In this document: in pieces, positions 1 through 8,512 of the stretch
Layout of the letters: every line of letters starts with the position of its first letter
Numbering within the stretch: the first letter of the stretch is position 1
NCBI GenBank assembly: GCA_029856295.1
Contig: JAHQWS010000137.1
Coordinates: 1 to 41,144 of the forward strand
Direction of reading: 5' to 3'
Length of the DNA: 41,144 bases
DNA from: Promethearchaeia archaeon
Lineage (GTDB): Archaea > Asgardarchaeota > Lokiarchaeia > Sigyniarchaeales > SOKP01
Translations under genes and position numbers: made by a program
Notes under the pieces: model-generated
Seen by the model: the letters and a program-made list of their open reading frames with translations, nothing else
What the model was told of the DNA's origin: nothing
The model's database searches: none

Positions 1-245
1 GAAATAACTCAGAAATATATTTTGAAGTAGTCGATTTAGATGGATTACTTCAAAAATTGAAGAAAGAGGGTATAGAAATAATCCATCCAATAAGAGCGCA
101 TCCATGGGGTCAGAGAGGGTTTAGGTTTTATGATCCTGATTATCATATCATCGAATTTAGCGAACCGATGCTTAATGTCGTTGCTCGTATGTATCAAAAT
201 GGAATGAATATCGAAGAAATTGAGAAGAATATCAATGATGCTTAA
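1..245 (+). CDS. VOC (glyoxalase/bleomycin-resistance) family protein, C-terminal part
   Basis: The reading frame is open from the window edge, so the start lies upstream. About 80 C-terminal residues are visible. The segment HPWGQRGFRFYDPDYHIIEF is the typical last beta strand of a vicinal-oxygen-chelate domain, in which the Glu of IIEF is normally a metal ligand and the preceding DPDY/H is the conserved turn. A short helical tail (residues after SEPM) follows, as in many small VOC proteins. Substrate cannot be told; the family includes glyoxalases, dioxygenases and resistance proteins. The next gene is convergent, so this is the last gene of its unit. Confidence 0.75.
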   Translation, partial: NNSEIYFEVVDLDGLLQKLKKEGIEIIHPIRAHPWGQRGFRFYDPDYHIIEFSEPMLNVVARMYQNGMNIEEIEKNINDA

Positions 246-274
246 AGAATTTATAGAGATGGCTATTAAAAATA

Positions 275-967
275 TTAGGAAATAGCGTTATATAAGTTGT
301 CTCCAACAATAGCACCTATTAATACAAAAATAAAGCATAGAATTGTCCCCAGTAATAAATTTATTATCAATTGCTTAGATGTTTCCGTATTATCTTCTTG
401 CGCAGGAGCAAAACAAGCCATCATCGCACCATAAATTCCCATAGCTCCACCACCTAATATTATGATAAAAGCAATATTACCTGAAAAAATAATTTCAATT
501 AAGAATCCCTGGATTGCTCCTAATACAAAAAATTCTCCAGGATTTAATTTTCTTTTAATATGTAATAAATAGATTCCTAAACCAATCCCTAAGAAAACGG
601 GAACCGCAAGTAATAGGTCATGTTCTAAACTTTTCGCTTTTCCTCCTAATCCGCCTCCATTATAATATATGACGGTTTCTTCTATGATAGCAAGAATTAG
701 GATTGCCGGAATATAAATATATTTGAAATTTTCATTGAGAAATGAAGATTTGTGAAATTTTTTAAATAGTAATATTGTGAATAAGAGCCAGAAAACGAGA
801 ATTACTCCCGCGAGAATCGTTTGGGTATGAATTTCTAAGATTCCAGAAAGAAAGAACAGAAACGTGGTTAATAGATAGAGTATTATAATAATTATTATTA
901 ATTTCCGTAAAAATCCCGAATCATTCTCATCATAAAACAATAAATTTTCAAATTTATTTTCAGACAT
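275..967 (-). CDS. Seven-helix membrane protein of unknown function
   Basis: I do not recognise this 230-residue protein. It has about seven hydrophobic segments: near residues 22-43, 48-72, 82-105, 117-137, 147-166, 168-190 and 203-228. A Gly-rich cytoplasmic or periplasmic loop (YYNGGGLGGK) follows helix 3, and a short loop with APAQEDN precedes the last helix. The start ATG at 967 follows a TATA-like TATTTAAAT on the minus strand at about 987-995, without a clear Shine-Dalgarno site, which suggests a near-leaderless message. It is convergent with the VOC gene. The EETVIYY segment on helix 3 recalls CPBP-type intramembrane proteases, but the paired His residues of that family are not evident. 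Confidence 0.65.
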   Translation of the reverse strand: MSENKFENLLFYDENDSGFLRKLIIIIIILYLLTTFLFFLSGILEIHTQTILAGVILVFWLLFTILLFKKFHKSSFLNENFKYIYIPAILILAIIEETVIYYNGGGLGGKAKSLEHDLLLAVPVFLGIGLGIYLLHIKRKLNPGEFFVLGAIQGFLIEIIFSGNIAFIIILGGGAMGIYGAMMACFAPAQEDNTETSKQLIINLLLGTILCFIFVLIGAIVGDNLYNAIS

Positions 968-1252
968 TGAGAATCATTACTTCATGGAATTTAAATAAGT
1001 ATAGTGATCATAAGAGCAGATTTATTATAAATTTACGAGAATTATATCCGAAAACATGTTGAATTTTGAGCAACTCTATTTTCAAGTTGATTTAGAACCT
1101 TTTCAGTTATCTACTGGTTTTGTTATGTAAATTTGGACGTATATGTTAAACTTCTTTGACGCGTATGTTAATAAATTAAGTTAAAATTTAAATTAACTAA
1201 TGGAGTATTAAAATTATCTCTTTAATTAGGAAATAAAGAGGAAAAAAATAGG

Positions 1253-1891
1253 ATGAATACTAAAAATTGGAACCACAAAGCATTTCTTTTTGAAATCTTA
1301 GGATGTAGTGTATATGTTATTCTTATAGTTTTAGCAATGGTGTTCTATCCAGGAGGTACTCCTACTAATCCAAATACTCAGGGTTATTCGTTTTGGGAGA
1401 ATTGGTTAAGTGATTTGGGTCTAATTCAATCATATTCGGGGGAAAATAACATAGTTTCAATGATATTATTTACAAGTGCATTAACTTTTTGGGGCTTATC
1501 TTTAATTCCATTCTTTTTGGCGCTACGATCATTATTTACTGAAAGTCAATTGGAGAAAGTATTTAGCACTATTGGATCTGTATTAGGGGTAATTGCCGGA
1601 ATTGGTTTGGTCGGTATAGCATATACACCTGCTGATATTCTTGGTCTTCTACATATTACATTTGTTTACATTGCATATTTATCCTTATTTGTCTTAGGAA
1701 TACTCTATTCGATAACGTTATTTAAAAGCAAGAGACTCCCAAAGCAATATGCGATTATTTTCTTAATTTGGACTATAATATTTTTCCTTACATTGTCGAT
1801 GGGGATAGTTGGTCAAAAAATTGGGAGATTTTCAACCATAATTAGCTTCGCATATGTCGGATATGGTGCGTGGAAATTAGAAAAAACATAA
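1253..1891 (+). CDS. DUF998-like membrane protein
   Basis: A 212-residue protein with six hydrophobic segments. The first extracytoplasmic loop contains YSFWENWLSDLG, which matches the pattern 'N..S..LSDLG' of the DUF998 family of six-helix membrane proteins; no enzymatic activity is established for them. The start ATG follows an A/G-rich stretch (AAAGAGG about 15 bases upstream). No co-directional neighbour is close. A run of nine T follows the stop codon and probably ends transcription. The DUF998 call rests on one motif and the topology, so it is moderate. Confidence 0.6.
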   Translation: MNTKNWNHKAFLFEILGCSVYVILIVLAMVFYPGGTPTNPNTQGYSFWENWLSDLGLIQSYSGENNIVSMILFTSALTFWGLSLIPFFLALRSLFTESQLEKVFSTIGSVLGVIAGIGLVGIAYTPADILGLLHITFVYIAYLSLFVLGILYSITLFKSKRLPKQYAIIFLIWTIIFFLTLSMGIVGQKIGRFSTIISFAYVGYGAWKLEKT

Positions 1892-1911
1892 TATTTCTTA
1901 TTTTTAAAAAC

Positions 1912-1920
1912 TTTTTTTTT
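1912..1920 (+). terminator. Oligo-T terminator after the DUF998-like gene
   Basis: Nine consecutive T on the coding strand about 20 bases after the stop codon, the usual intrinsic terminator form in archaea. The converging MFS gene ends right beyond it. Confidence 0.45.
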
Positions 1921-1921
1921 A

Positions 1922-3145
1922 TCATTCTAATTGTCGCTTTGTCAATGTATAAAGCAATCCAAGTATTAAGACAAGAAGTATCGATATAATGAGGATCACT
2001 TGATAAACAGCATTAATTCCCCCAGTATTAAAAAACGGTTCATAAAATGCGGGAACAAGTGCAATTCCGATAAAGTATCCTGCTGTTAAAAGCCCAGCAA
2101 GAGCCCCGCGCCTTTCAGGAGAGAGGATTTGACTGTAATACATAATAGAAGGAAAAAGAATTCCACCAGCAACACCAGCTAATAATAAACAAATACCCAC
2201 ATAAAAAATAATCTCAGAACGGGTGATATCTCCTAAAATTATTAGAAAAGCCGTTGTTAATAATAGTGAGATTAATCCAATTGATAATGTAAACCCTATG
2301 CCCATTCGTTTAATTATATTACCGTTCACGAGTCCTGAAATTGCTCCAGCAATTCCGACTAAACTAAGCAGAATTCCTATAATAGATTCGCTCACAGCTC
2401 CAGTAAAAGCTCTTGAAGTCCAAATAATAATTGCTAAATACGTAAAAGATATTAAAAAAGCCGAAAAAATCATGAGAATTACCGAAGGACGTCGTATTTC
2501 TTGGTCTATATGGGAGAATAGAACACTGAGTCCTAAATTTTCATTTTTTTTTTGAGTGGTTCTTTTTATTGTAAACAATATGATTATACATGCGATAGTA
2601 ATTAAAATAAAAATAATGTATATATAACGCCAGCCAAAATGGACTATCTGTCCCGCAAATAAGGGACCTAAACCAAGACCGATAGCAGCAACGGCTCCCA
2701 AATATCCCATTTTTTTAGGGATTTTCGGTCCTGGGGGAGTTATATCTGTCATTAACGCAATTAAAACAGGATTCACAAAGCCAAATCCAATCCCAGCTAA
2801 AATATTCCCGACAATAAACATCAATAAGGTAAAAGAAATTGCAGCAATGAACCAACCAAATCCAAATATAATAAGACCAAATATCATAACCGGAAATCGA
2901 CCTCTCACATCAGAAATAGCACCAGAAAATAGTTGAATAATTGCAAATGGAACCATAAATGCCGGTATTGCTATTAACAACGCATTTGGGCTCACATTGA
3001 AATCGTTGGAAAGCACTCCAAATAAGACTAAAATAACATTTCCCGTAACGGGCCCGAAGCCAAAAAGAAGGTAGATGATAATTTCAATTAATTTTGACTT
3101 TTTTTGAGGTTCATTTGCCCCCGTTCTACTTAACTCTTGATTCAT
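1922..3145 (-). CDS. Major facilitator superfamily transporter
   Basis: A 407-residue, 12-helix transporter. After helix 2 it shows GAISDVRGRFPVMIFG, the MFS motif A (G.l.D..Gr...l), and a second copy-like GNIIKRMGIGFTLSIG at the start of the second half. A cytoplasmic loop (KRTTQKKNENLG) separates the two six-helix halves. I start it at ATG 3145 (MNQELSRTG) because AGAGGTGAAATA lies directly before it; an upstream in-frame codon would add 13 residues with no binding site. The arrangement resembles drug:H+ antiporters of the DHA1 type (motif A, 12 helices), but substrate is unknown. It stands alone and converges on the DUF998-like gene. Confidence 0.85.
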   Translation of the reverse strand: MNQELSRTGANEPQKKSKLIEIIIYLLFGFGPVTGNVILVLFGVLSNDFNVSPNALLIAIPAFMVPFAIIQLFSGAISDVRGRFPVMIFGLIIFGFGWFIAAISFTLLMFIVGNILAGIGFGFVNPVLIALMTDITPPGPKIPKKMGYLGAVAAIGLGLGPLFAGQIVHFGWRYIYIIFILITIACIIILFTIKRTTQKKNENLGLSVLFSHIDQEIRRPSVILMIFSAFLISFTYLAIIIWTSRAFTGAVSESIIGILLSLVGIAGAISGLVNGNIIKRMGIGFTLSIGLISLLLTTAFLIILGDITRSEIIFYVGICLLLAGVAGGILFPSIMYYSQILSPERRGALAGLLTAGYFIGIALVPAFYEPFFNTGGINAVYQVILIISILLVLILGLLYTLTKRQLE

Positions 3146-3425
3146 TATTTCACCTCTTTGATATTCTCCAAGAATAATCAACAATAAGCAGATTAACCAT
3201 ATAAATCTACTTAAATTCCGTTATTTTTGGCTTTCTTTTTAAGTTAAAACAAACCTTATTTTTTGCAATACAATTGATACCTTAAAGCACCATAACTTAC
3301 AAAAATGTTAATATTACAAAAAAGTTAAATATTAGAATGCCATCATATAATTTGAACTAATGTTTTAGTGAATAATTTGGATTTCATTAAGAAATAACTA
3401 AATTTGGATGTGAAAAGAAAAAGTG

Positions 3426-3569
3426 ATGGAAGTACCAAAACCTGAGGAAAAAGAAAAAAAAAACGACAAAGAAGAAAATATTGCAAATTTAGAGGAATTA
3501 AAAAAATTGATTGAATATTTCAAAGGTTTAGAACATTTACATTCATTTTTTCGGGATTTAGTTCCATAG
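3426..3569 (+). CDS. Small 'MEVP' family protein, 47 residues
   Basis: A short ORF with ATG at 3426. It begins MEVPKPEEKEKK, has a highly charged Lys/Glu stretch and ends with an amphipathic helix (LEELKKLIEYFKGLEHL). The gene that follows 50 bases on starts MMEVPVPKKEEKK, so the two are tandem paralogues, which is the best evidence that this short frame is real. A third, decayed copy is at 26654-26881. Function unknown. Confidence 0.5.
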   Translation: MEVPKPEEKEKKNDKEENIANLEELKKLIEYFKGLEHLHSFFRDLVP

Positions 3570-3620
3570 GAAAGTTAAATATTTATAAATAAAAAATAAT
3601 GGAAGAGGAGTAATAAAAAA

Positions 3621-3818
3621 ATGATGGAAGTACCAGTACCTAAAAAAGAAGAAAAAAAAGCAGAAAAAGAAAAAGAGGTTATTAAAAAAGAAGAAAAAAT
3701 AGAACCAAAAAAGGAAAGCTTAGCAGCTAGGATCTTAAATTTACTTTTCGGGTGGCCCCCATACGATCCCGATATCCAAAATATTTCTCTCATTTACAAA
3801 CTAAGTTATTTTTTTTAA
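3621..3818 (+). CDS. Small 'MEVP' family protein, 65 residues
   Basis: Starts at ATG 3621 or 3624, behind GGAAGAGGAGTAA. The N-terminus MEVPVPKKEEKK matches the preceding small gene, then about 40 residues are almost only Lys and Glu. The C-terminus (LAARILNLLFGWPPYDPD...) is different from the paralogue and hydrophobic, so it may be a membrane-contacting tail. It is followed by the convergent hydrolase gene. Function unknown; the charged low-complexity sequence means a computer-predicted shadow cannot be wholly excluded, but the shared N-terminus argues for a real gene. Confidence 0.5.
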   Translation: MMEVPVPKKEEKKAEKEKEVIKKEEKIEPKKESLAARILNLLFGWPPYDPDIQNISLIYKLSYFF

Positions 3819-3872
3819 GAATAATCCCTAATAGCTGTAAGTAGAGAGGTAAAAATTCAATTAAATAGTCCT

Positions 3873-4700
3873 TTAAATAAATTTGATAATCTCATCTACC
3901 ACTTTTTCGGGAATTTCACCATTAATGCCGTGATTTTGCTTTTTAAAGACGACAAGTTTAGAGTGTGGAATGAGCTCATTTAATTCATAACTCCGCGCAG
4001 GAGGTACAAGACTATCTTTATCTCCGGTAAGAATTAGAGTCGGGATTTCCAAATTTTTTAATTGATCTTTTACGTTAAAATTATAAATGAAATTCTCCAT
4101 AGCGGCAAAAATTACCTGTGAGGGGCATTTCATTTTTCCCTCAATTTCCTTTTCTAGATATTCTGGATGCTCTTTTTTAAATCTTAATGTATAAGCGCTA
4201 CGTGCTGTTATAACAAAACTTTCGCGCAGATCTCCCAGCTTCCCACTCTTTAAATCTTCTAAAACTTTCACCATTCCCTCCGAATACATAGTATAGGAAG
4301 TGCTTCCTAATATAAGCTTTTTTATTATATCAGGATATTTTAAGGCAAACACTTGGGAAATCATTCCGCCCATACTATGTCCGTAGACAGAAATTTTGGG
4401 GTATTTATCCAATAGTCCCAACGCTTTTAGTAATAGATAGTTGTCTTCAGCAAATTTCTCTATATTATATGTTTGCTTGGTTGATTCATAATCATCTTCA
4501 AAGATAGGTTTATCAGAATCGCCATGGCCTCTTAAATCTGATCTTAGAACTAAAAATTTCTTAGTTAGTAATGAAAAAATCTCATCATAACCATACATCC
4601 AAGAGCCGTAGCCATGAATTAGTAAAAGAAGACCTCCATCTTCATTGCCTTCTAATTGATAATTGATATTAATATCATTATTTAGCTTTACTATAGGCAT
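3873..4700 (-). CDS. Alpha/beta-hydrolase
   Basis: A 275-residue single-domain hydrolase of normal length. The oxyanion-hole strand LLLLIHGYGSW is at residues 24-34, the nucleophile elbow YGHSMGG is at 106-112 with Ser109, the acid is the Asp in LTGDKDSLVPP, and the His is in KQNHGING near the C-terminus, so the triad is complete. A lid region (residues 130-200) lies between. There is no signal peptide, so it is cytoplasmic. Substrate cannot be read; esterases, C-C hydrolases and haloperoxidase-like proteins share this layout. The gene is divergent from the M19 dipeptidase, with a 109-base AT-rich promoter region between them. Confidence 0.9.
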   Translation of the reverse strand: MPIVKLNNDININYQLEGNEDGGLLLLIHGYGSWMYGYDEIFSLLTKKFLVLRSDLRGHGDSDKPIFEDDYESTKQTYNIEKFAEDNYLLLKALGLLDKYPKISVYGHSMGGMISQVFALKYPDIIKKLILGSTSYTMYSEGMVKVLEDLKSGKLGDLRESFVITARSAYTLRFKKEHPEYLEKEIEGKMKCPSQVIFAAMENFIYNFNVKDQLKNLEIPTLILTGDKDSLVPPARSYELNELIPHSKLVVFKKQNHGINGEIPEKVVDEIIKFI

Positions 4701-4809
4701 AATAATAAAAAATGATTTTATTTTTATAAATGTTTTATGGTCAATAATCTTTATTTACTCTTATTCTATTCAAAATATAAATAAATTAGAACTAATTTAA
4801 TAAAATATC

Positions 4810-5946
4810 ATGAATAAAATTAACGATAAGATACATGAAATTTTAGAATCAAGTATAGTTATAGATAGTCTTAGCCACGGTCCCATCTTATGGACAGATG
4901 ATTTGAAAGCGGCCATTACTGAAATGTTATTGAAAGATATGGATCCTTGGAGAATTGTTCAAGATATAATTCTACTATTTGCTCAAAAGATTGTCTCAGA
5001 TAACAATTATTTTAATAAGTATACTGAAGCATGGATAAAATCCGGAGTTTCATGTATTAGTTGGACTGTTGGACCTATATATGAGAGACCATATACTTTC
5101 GATGGTATCATTCATAATTATTCCTTTTTAACACATATTATTGAAAATAGGAATGATTTTTTCCAAAAAGTCTTGAAAGTAAAAGATATAGAAATGGCAA
5201 AAGCACATGGAAAAAAAGGAATCATAATAAATCTTCAAAATTTGGAACCTATCGGTTCAAATCTTGAGATGGTAGATCTTTTTTACATGATGGGTATTAG
5301 AATCGCTCAACTGACATTAAATACTAAAAATCTAATAGGCACAGGTTGTCTTGCCAGAAGGGACAGAGGGTTAACGGATTTTGGATCTGAAGTAATTGAA
5401 CGTATGGAAAGCCTTGGTATGATTGTAGATATTTCTCATTGTGGACCTCAAACAAGTAAAGATGCTGTAGAACATTCAAATAATCCAATTATGGCAACCC
5501 ATACTTCAGCAAAAAATTTATATGATCATCCAAGAGCAAAGGATAATGATTTATTGACAGCTATTGCAGAAAAGGGAGGATATATTGGTGTATTGACTAT
5601 TCAAGGATTTATTAATGAAAAATTAAAACCATCTATAGAAGACTGGCTTGACCATATTGATTATATAGTAAACCTCGCAGGAATTGATCACGTTGGTATT
5701 GGAACTGACTATTTTGGTCACTCACTTCCACATAAATTAGCCGCTAAATTAGACGAATTTTTAAGTAAACTAGGTATGGGACCCGAACATGGGGGATCAT
5801 TTCAGTATAAAATGGAAGGATTCGGGGATTATACTGAATTTCCAAATTTAATCAAAGGATTAATAGATAGAGGCTATAGCGATAACGAAATAAAAAAGAT
5901 CTCTGGAGAAAATTTCCTTCGCGTATTTAAAAAAGTTGTAGGCTAG
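4810..5946 (+). CDS. Membrane dipeptidase (renal dipeptidase) family M19 protein
   Basis: A 378-residue protein of typical length for the M19 amidohydrolases, which hydrolyse dipeptides (often D-containing) with two zinc ions. The zinc-ligand region VDISHCG and MATHTSAKNLYDHPRA correspond to the two conserved His of the family, and HVGIGTDYFG carries the conserved Asp. The glutamate bridge is probably in NLEPIG. The N-terminal ligand pair, normally DGHxD, is replaced by VIDSLSHGP, so one metal site may differ from the standard form. No signal peptide or lipobox is visible. Transcribed alone; AT-rich TATA-like sequence precedes it. Confidence 0.85.
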   Translation: MNKINDKIHEILESSIVIDSLSHGPILWTDDLKAAITEMLLKDMDPWRIVQDIILLFAQKIVSDNNYFNKYTEAWIKSGVSCISWTVGPIYERPYTFDGIIHNYSFLTHIIENRNDFFQKVLKVKDIEMAKAHGKKGIIINLQNLEPIGSNLEMVDLFYMMGIRIAQLTLNTKNLIGTGCLARRDRGLTDFGSEVIERMESLGMIVDISHCGPQTSKDAVEHSNNPIMATHTSAKNLYDHPRAKDNDLLTAIAEKGGYIGVLTIQGFINEKLKPSIEDWLDHIDYIVNLAGIDHVGIGTDYFGHSLPHKLAAKLDEFLSKLGMGPEHGGSFQYKMEGFGDYTEFPNLIKGLIDRGYSDNEIKKISGENFLRVFKKVVG

Positions 5947-6124
5947 TTGAAGTGAAATATCTATAAAAGCGTTAAAATTTCCATGAAAAAAAAAAATTAA
6001 TGATGTAAATCAAATTTATCGGCTCTACCATTTTTAGAGGGGCTCGTAATTTAATTAATTACAATGTTATTAAAGAGTGTGTACTTTTTCAACCCTTCTA
6101 TAAGATTTTTAGCTAGGCTCTAGT

Positions 6125-7291
6125 TTACATCCTGTCGAAAAACAAGGCCCCATCGATAAATGAAAACGCAATACGCTTTTTCTTTATCCACTCCTCCCCG
6201 AACCTAGAATAATGCTTCCGAAACATATCATTTGATATGATAAATGCGTCTTTTCGCTTGGCATATTGCAGTATAAAATAGTCCGCTTCCGTGCCCCCAG
6301 GCGTTTCATCAAATTCATCTCTCTCTTTTAACGCCTTATATGCGTCTTGATTGTCGATTTTATGATGAAGATTTCTATCACTTAATACTTTAAACTGTGT
6401 TATTCCTAGAGAATGGAGCCTTTCGACTAACTGATAGAGAGTAGAGATCATTGGTCTGTTCTCACTATCCTTAATATCTAATGCGACATTGGCACCATCA
6501 ATTACAAAATAACACTCCTCCGCGTTATAAGGCTCATCGTCAATATAAATAATTTGATCCATACAGTTTTCATAGGCACTCGATGGTTCAATTACTTCAG
6601 TTGGAATAACTCCCTTGATCTCAATAATGCTCTCTGAGGGCACCTTAGCAAGCTCTCTGTGCCCAGAAGTAATGGTATCATTAAAAAAGCTATCTGGATA
6701 TGCTTTCAATTTTTTATAAATGTTATTTATGCGGAGTGCTAAATGATCAAGAAGCGTATCTTTTTCTTCTTGCTCTTTTTGGCTGGAACTATATGCATCT
6801 CCTAATTTCTTGGACTCTTGGGTAAGGAAAAAAGAGATAAATTTGGCAATGTCTTCAAATATCCGAATGTATGAGGCAAGCACCGTTTTTTTTAATTCTT
6901 TTGGAGTGATACTTCCCTGGGTAAACGCGCTTATCGTAGTCTTCAATGCTGTAAGTTCCCGCTTATCAAAAATGATACGCTCCAAAATGTCGTGGATATT
7001 TACTTCTGGAGCAAATTCGCCTGTCGAATCAAGGGATTCTCTATTTTGTGGTATAGCAAGATTATCTTCTGGAAGAATATTCTCTGTCTGCTCTTCATAT
7101 TCAAAGCTAGTAGGTTCTGGAGTAATCTCACTCTCTTCTAAAGCCCGAATCGCATCGTACTGTTCAAAATCATGCTCGTCAATACCCAACTCATTATTAA
7201 AAGTGTTATCCTGAGAAATAATTGTTTTCGATCGCTTGGTAGAGTTAGAATGGGAGCCACCCCAGGTAGTAAGATCCTTTTCTTTTGACAT
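6125..7291 (-). CDS. NYN/PIN-like endoribonuclease (Zc3h12a type)
   Basis: About 388 residues. From ATG 7291 it begins MSKEKDLTTW; an upstream TTG at 7303 would add four residues. Residue numbers below count from that TTG. The first 110 residues are acidic and disordered, 110-200 are helical. From about 262 the protein is a NYN nuclease domain: VIDGANVAL (Asp269), VLSDRN (Asp309), GGTEADYFIL (Asp341) and IISNDMF (Asp359) give the four acidic positions of MCPIP1/Zc3h12a-type RNases, which cut single-stranded RNA with Mg2+. The canonical CCCH finger of the eukaryotic proteins is absent. A promoter of the shared T-tract/CTTTATATA type lies at 7347-7366, divergent from the next gene. Nuclease call good, target unknown. 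Confidence 0.8.
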   Translation of the reverse strand: MSKEKDLTTWGGSHSNSTKRSKTIISQDNTFNNELGIDEHDFEQYDAIRALEESEITPEPTSFEYEEQTENILPEDNLAIPQNRESLDSTGEFAPEVNIHDILERIIFDKRELTALKTTISAFTQGSITPKELKKTVLASYIRIFEDIAKFISFFLTQESKKLGDAYSSSQKEQEEKDTLLDHLALRINNIYKKLKAYPDSFFNDTITSGHRELAKVPSESIIEIKGVIPTEVIEPSSAYENCMDQIIYIDDEPYNAEECYFVIDGANVALDIKDSENRPMISTLYQLVERLHSLGITQFKVLSDRNLHHKIDNQDAYKALKERDEFDETPGGTEADYFILQYAKRKDAFIISNDMFRKHYSRFGEEWIKKKRIAFSFIDGALFFDRM

Positions 7292-7346
7292 AGAAATGCT
7301 CAATTTCCATATATAATTATGATTGGTTTAAAAGAAGTACTGACAG

Positions 7347-7366
7347 TTATATATAAAGAAAAAATT
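7347..7366 (-). promoter_or_regulatory. Shared-type promoter for the NYN nuclease gene
   Basis: Read on the minus strand: AATTTTTTCTTTATATATAA. T-tract plus TATA about 55 bases before ATG 7291. One of a set of near-identical sites in this window. Confidence 0.6.
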
Positions 7367-7440
7367 ACTATTCTTGGACACATTACTTCATTGAACGTAT
7401 ACATGATAGACGAACATGACCCAATAATAAGAAAACTCAA

Positions 7441-7456
7441 TTTTTTCTTTAAATAA
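7441..7456 (+). promoter_or_regulatory. Shared-type promoter for the helical protein at 7502
   Basis: TTTTTTCTTTAAATAA, about 50 bases before the start codon; back-to-back with the divergent site at 7347-7366. Confidence 0.6.
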
Positions 7457-7501
7457 TTTAGATGATATTAGTATTCTAATAGCTTTCCCTTGCGATGAGC
7501 G

Positions 7502-7921
7502 ATGAGCTTAAGTAGACACAAGCTAAATAATGTTAAGTTAGCAAAAATCACCTTTCGACTCGAAAATGAGCATAATTTCGCCATTATTGAGTTCCAAAAG
7601 AGGAAATCTCAGTTTGTAAACGAATTATCGAGTCTATTATTTACCCATAAAGAAGATAGGGAAATAGCAGTCATTATTTCTGAGTTAATGGTGTTTACTC
7701 TTACTATTCAAGAACGCCATTTTTTAGACAAAGTATATACGACCTCTAAAACTAATGTGTTTACCGCGTTTGAACCAAACGAGTATCTTATCATACTCAA
7801 AAAAATTCATATGCTTCTCTTTCAATCGGGATGCCTATCTGAAAAAGAGAGGCTCAGGTTATATCGCTTAGAGCGGTTTTGCATAAAACGATATTTAAAT
7901 AGTTCTACATCGTTACGGTAA
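7502..7921 (+). CDS. Helical protein of unknown function
   Basis: A 139-residue protein I do not recognise. It is predicted to be almost entirely alpha-helical after residue 45, with no membrane segment and only two Cys. Residues about 50-135 (helices ending in LSEKERLRLYRLERF) share the spacing and end pattern of helical stretches in the HerA/VirB4-like protein and in the third gene of the GTPase operon, which may indicate a common fold. ATG 7502 has no Shine-Dalgarno site. It is divergent from the NYN nuclease and has its own promoter of the shared type, and ends 13 bases before the convergent zinc-ribbon gene. Confidence 0.6.
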   Translation: MSLSRHKLNNVKLAKITFRLENEHNFAIIEFQKRKSQFVNELSSLLFTHKEDREIAVIISELMVFTLTIQERHFLDKVYTTSKTNVFTAFEPNEYLIILKKIHMLLFQSGCLSEKERLRLYRLERFCIKRYLNSSTSLR

Positions 7922-7934
7922 CAGTTTTCCTTTC

Positions 7935-8465
7935 TTATTTTAAAGTATAATAGTCATTTTGTAACGCAATAAGAGAGCCTTTTTGGGTAAACCTGCTCAT
8001 TAATATAGGGATTTCATGTTCAGGAATATGATATTCAGGTGCTATCATTACGATCATATATCTTGGAAACCTATTAAATTGTAAGAAAAGGTCTTTTAAC
8101 AAAGCTCTAAATGCGTCTGCATAGTTAACATCAATTTCATCAGGGTTTGAAAGCTTTTTATGAAGGTCTGGTTGTTCGACAGAGTGCGACGCAATATGAA
8201 AATCATTATTTGCCCTTAAATCCGGCGTATGACCGGTCTTTTGTATCGCTAATGCGTTTTGCTTTTGTTTTACTGCATCGATTGCGCTACTCATTCCATA
8301 CACGATTTCGGTGTTGCCCGGCAATTTAGCCACTTGATGAACTCGATTACACGTAAGACATTTTTTGGTCTTTTGGACGGTTTTTACGTAGAGCATCCTG
8401 CCACATTTAAGACAGGCAAATATATAGTAGGGCGTCTCGTCTTTTTTCCACTTTTTAACTTCCAT
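7935..8465 (-). CDS. Zinc-ribbon plus winged-helix protein (DUF1922-like N-terminus)
   Basis: A 176-residue soluble protein. I start it at ATG 8465 (MEVKKW) because AGAGGT lies seven bases before it; longer frames upstream have no such site. Residues 12-45 form a four-Cys ribbon (Cys18, Cys21, Cys36, Cys39) with YIFACLKCGRMLYVK, which resembles the DUF1922 zinc ribbon. The middle is charged linker, and residues 115-176 (ALLKDLFLQFNRFPRYMIV ... SLIALQNDYYTL) look like a winged helix. It starts 48 bases after the surface-toroid gene ends and shares its transcript. It is likely a nucleic-acid binding or regulatory protein. Confidence 0.65.
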   Translation of the reverse strand: MEVKKWKKDETPYYIFACLKCGRMLYVKTVQKTKKCLTCNRVHQVAKLPGNTEIVYGMSSAIDAVKQKQNALAIQKTGHTPDLRANNDFHIASHSVEQPDLHKKLSNPDEIDVNYADAFRALLKDLFLQFNRFPRYMIVMIAPEYHIPEHEIPILMSRFTQKGSLIALQNDYYTLK

Positions 8466-8512
8466 ATACATTACCTCTTTAAGATAATAAAAAATTAGAA
8501 AAAAAAATAACA

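Noticed and set aside
2223..2555. Plus-strand 110-residue frame opposite the MFS gene
   Set aside because: Antisense shadow of a clear 12-helix transporter; no motif or start signal.
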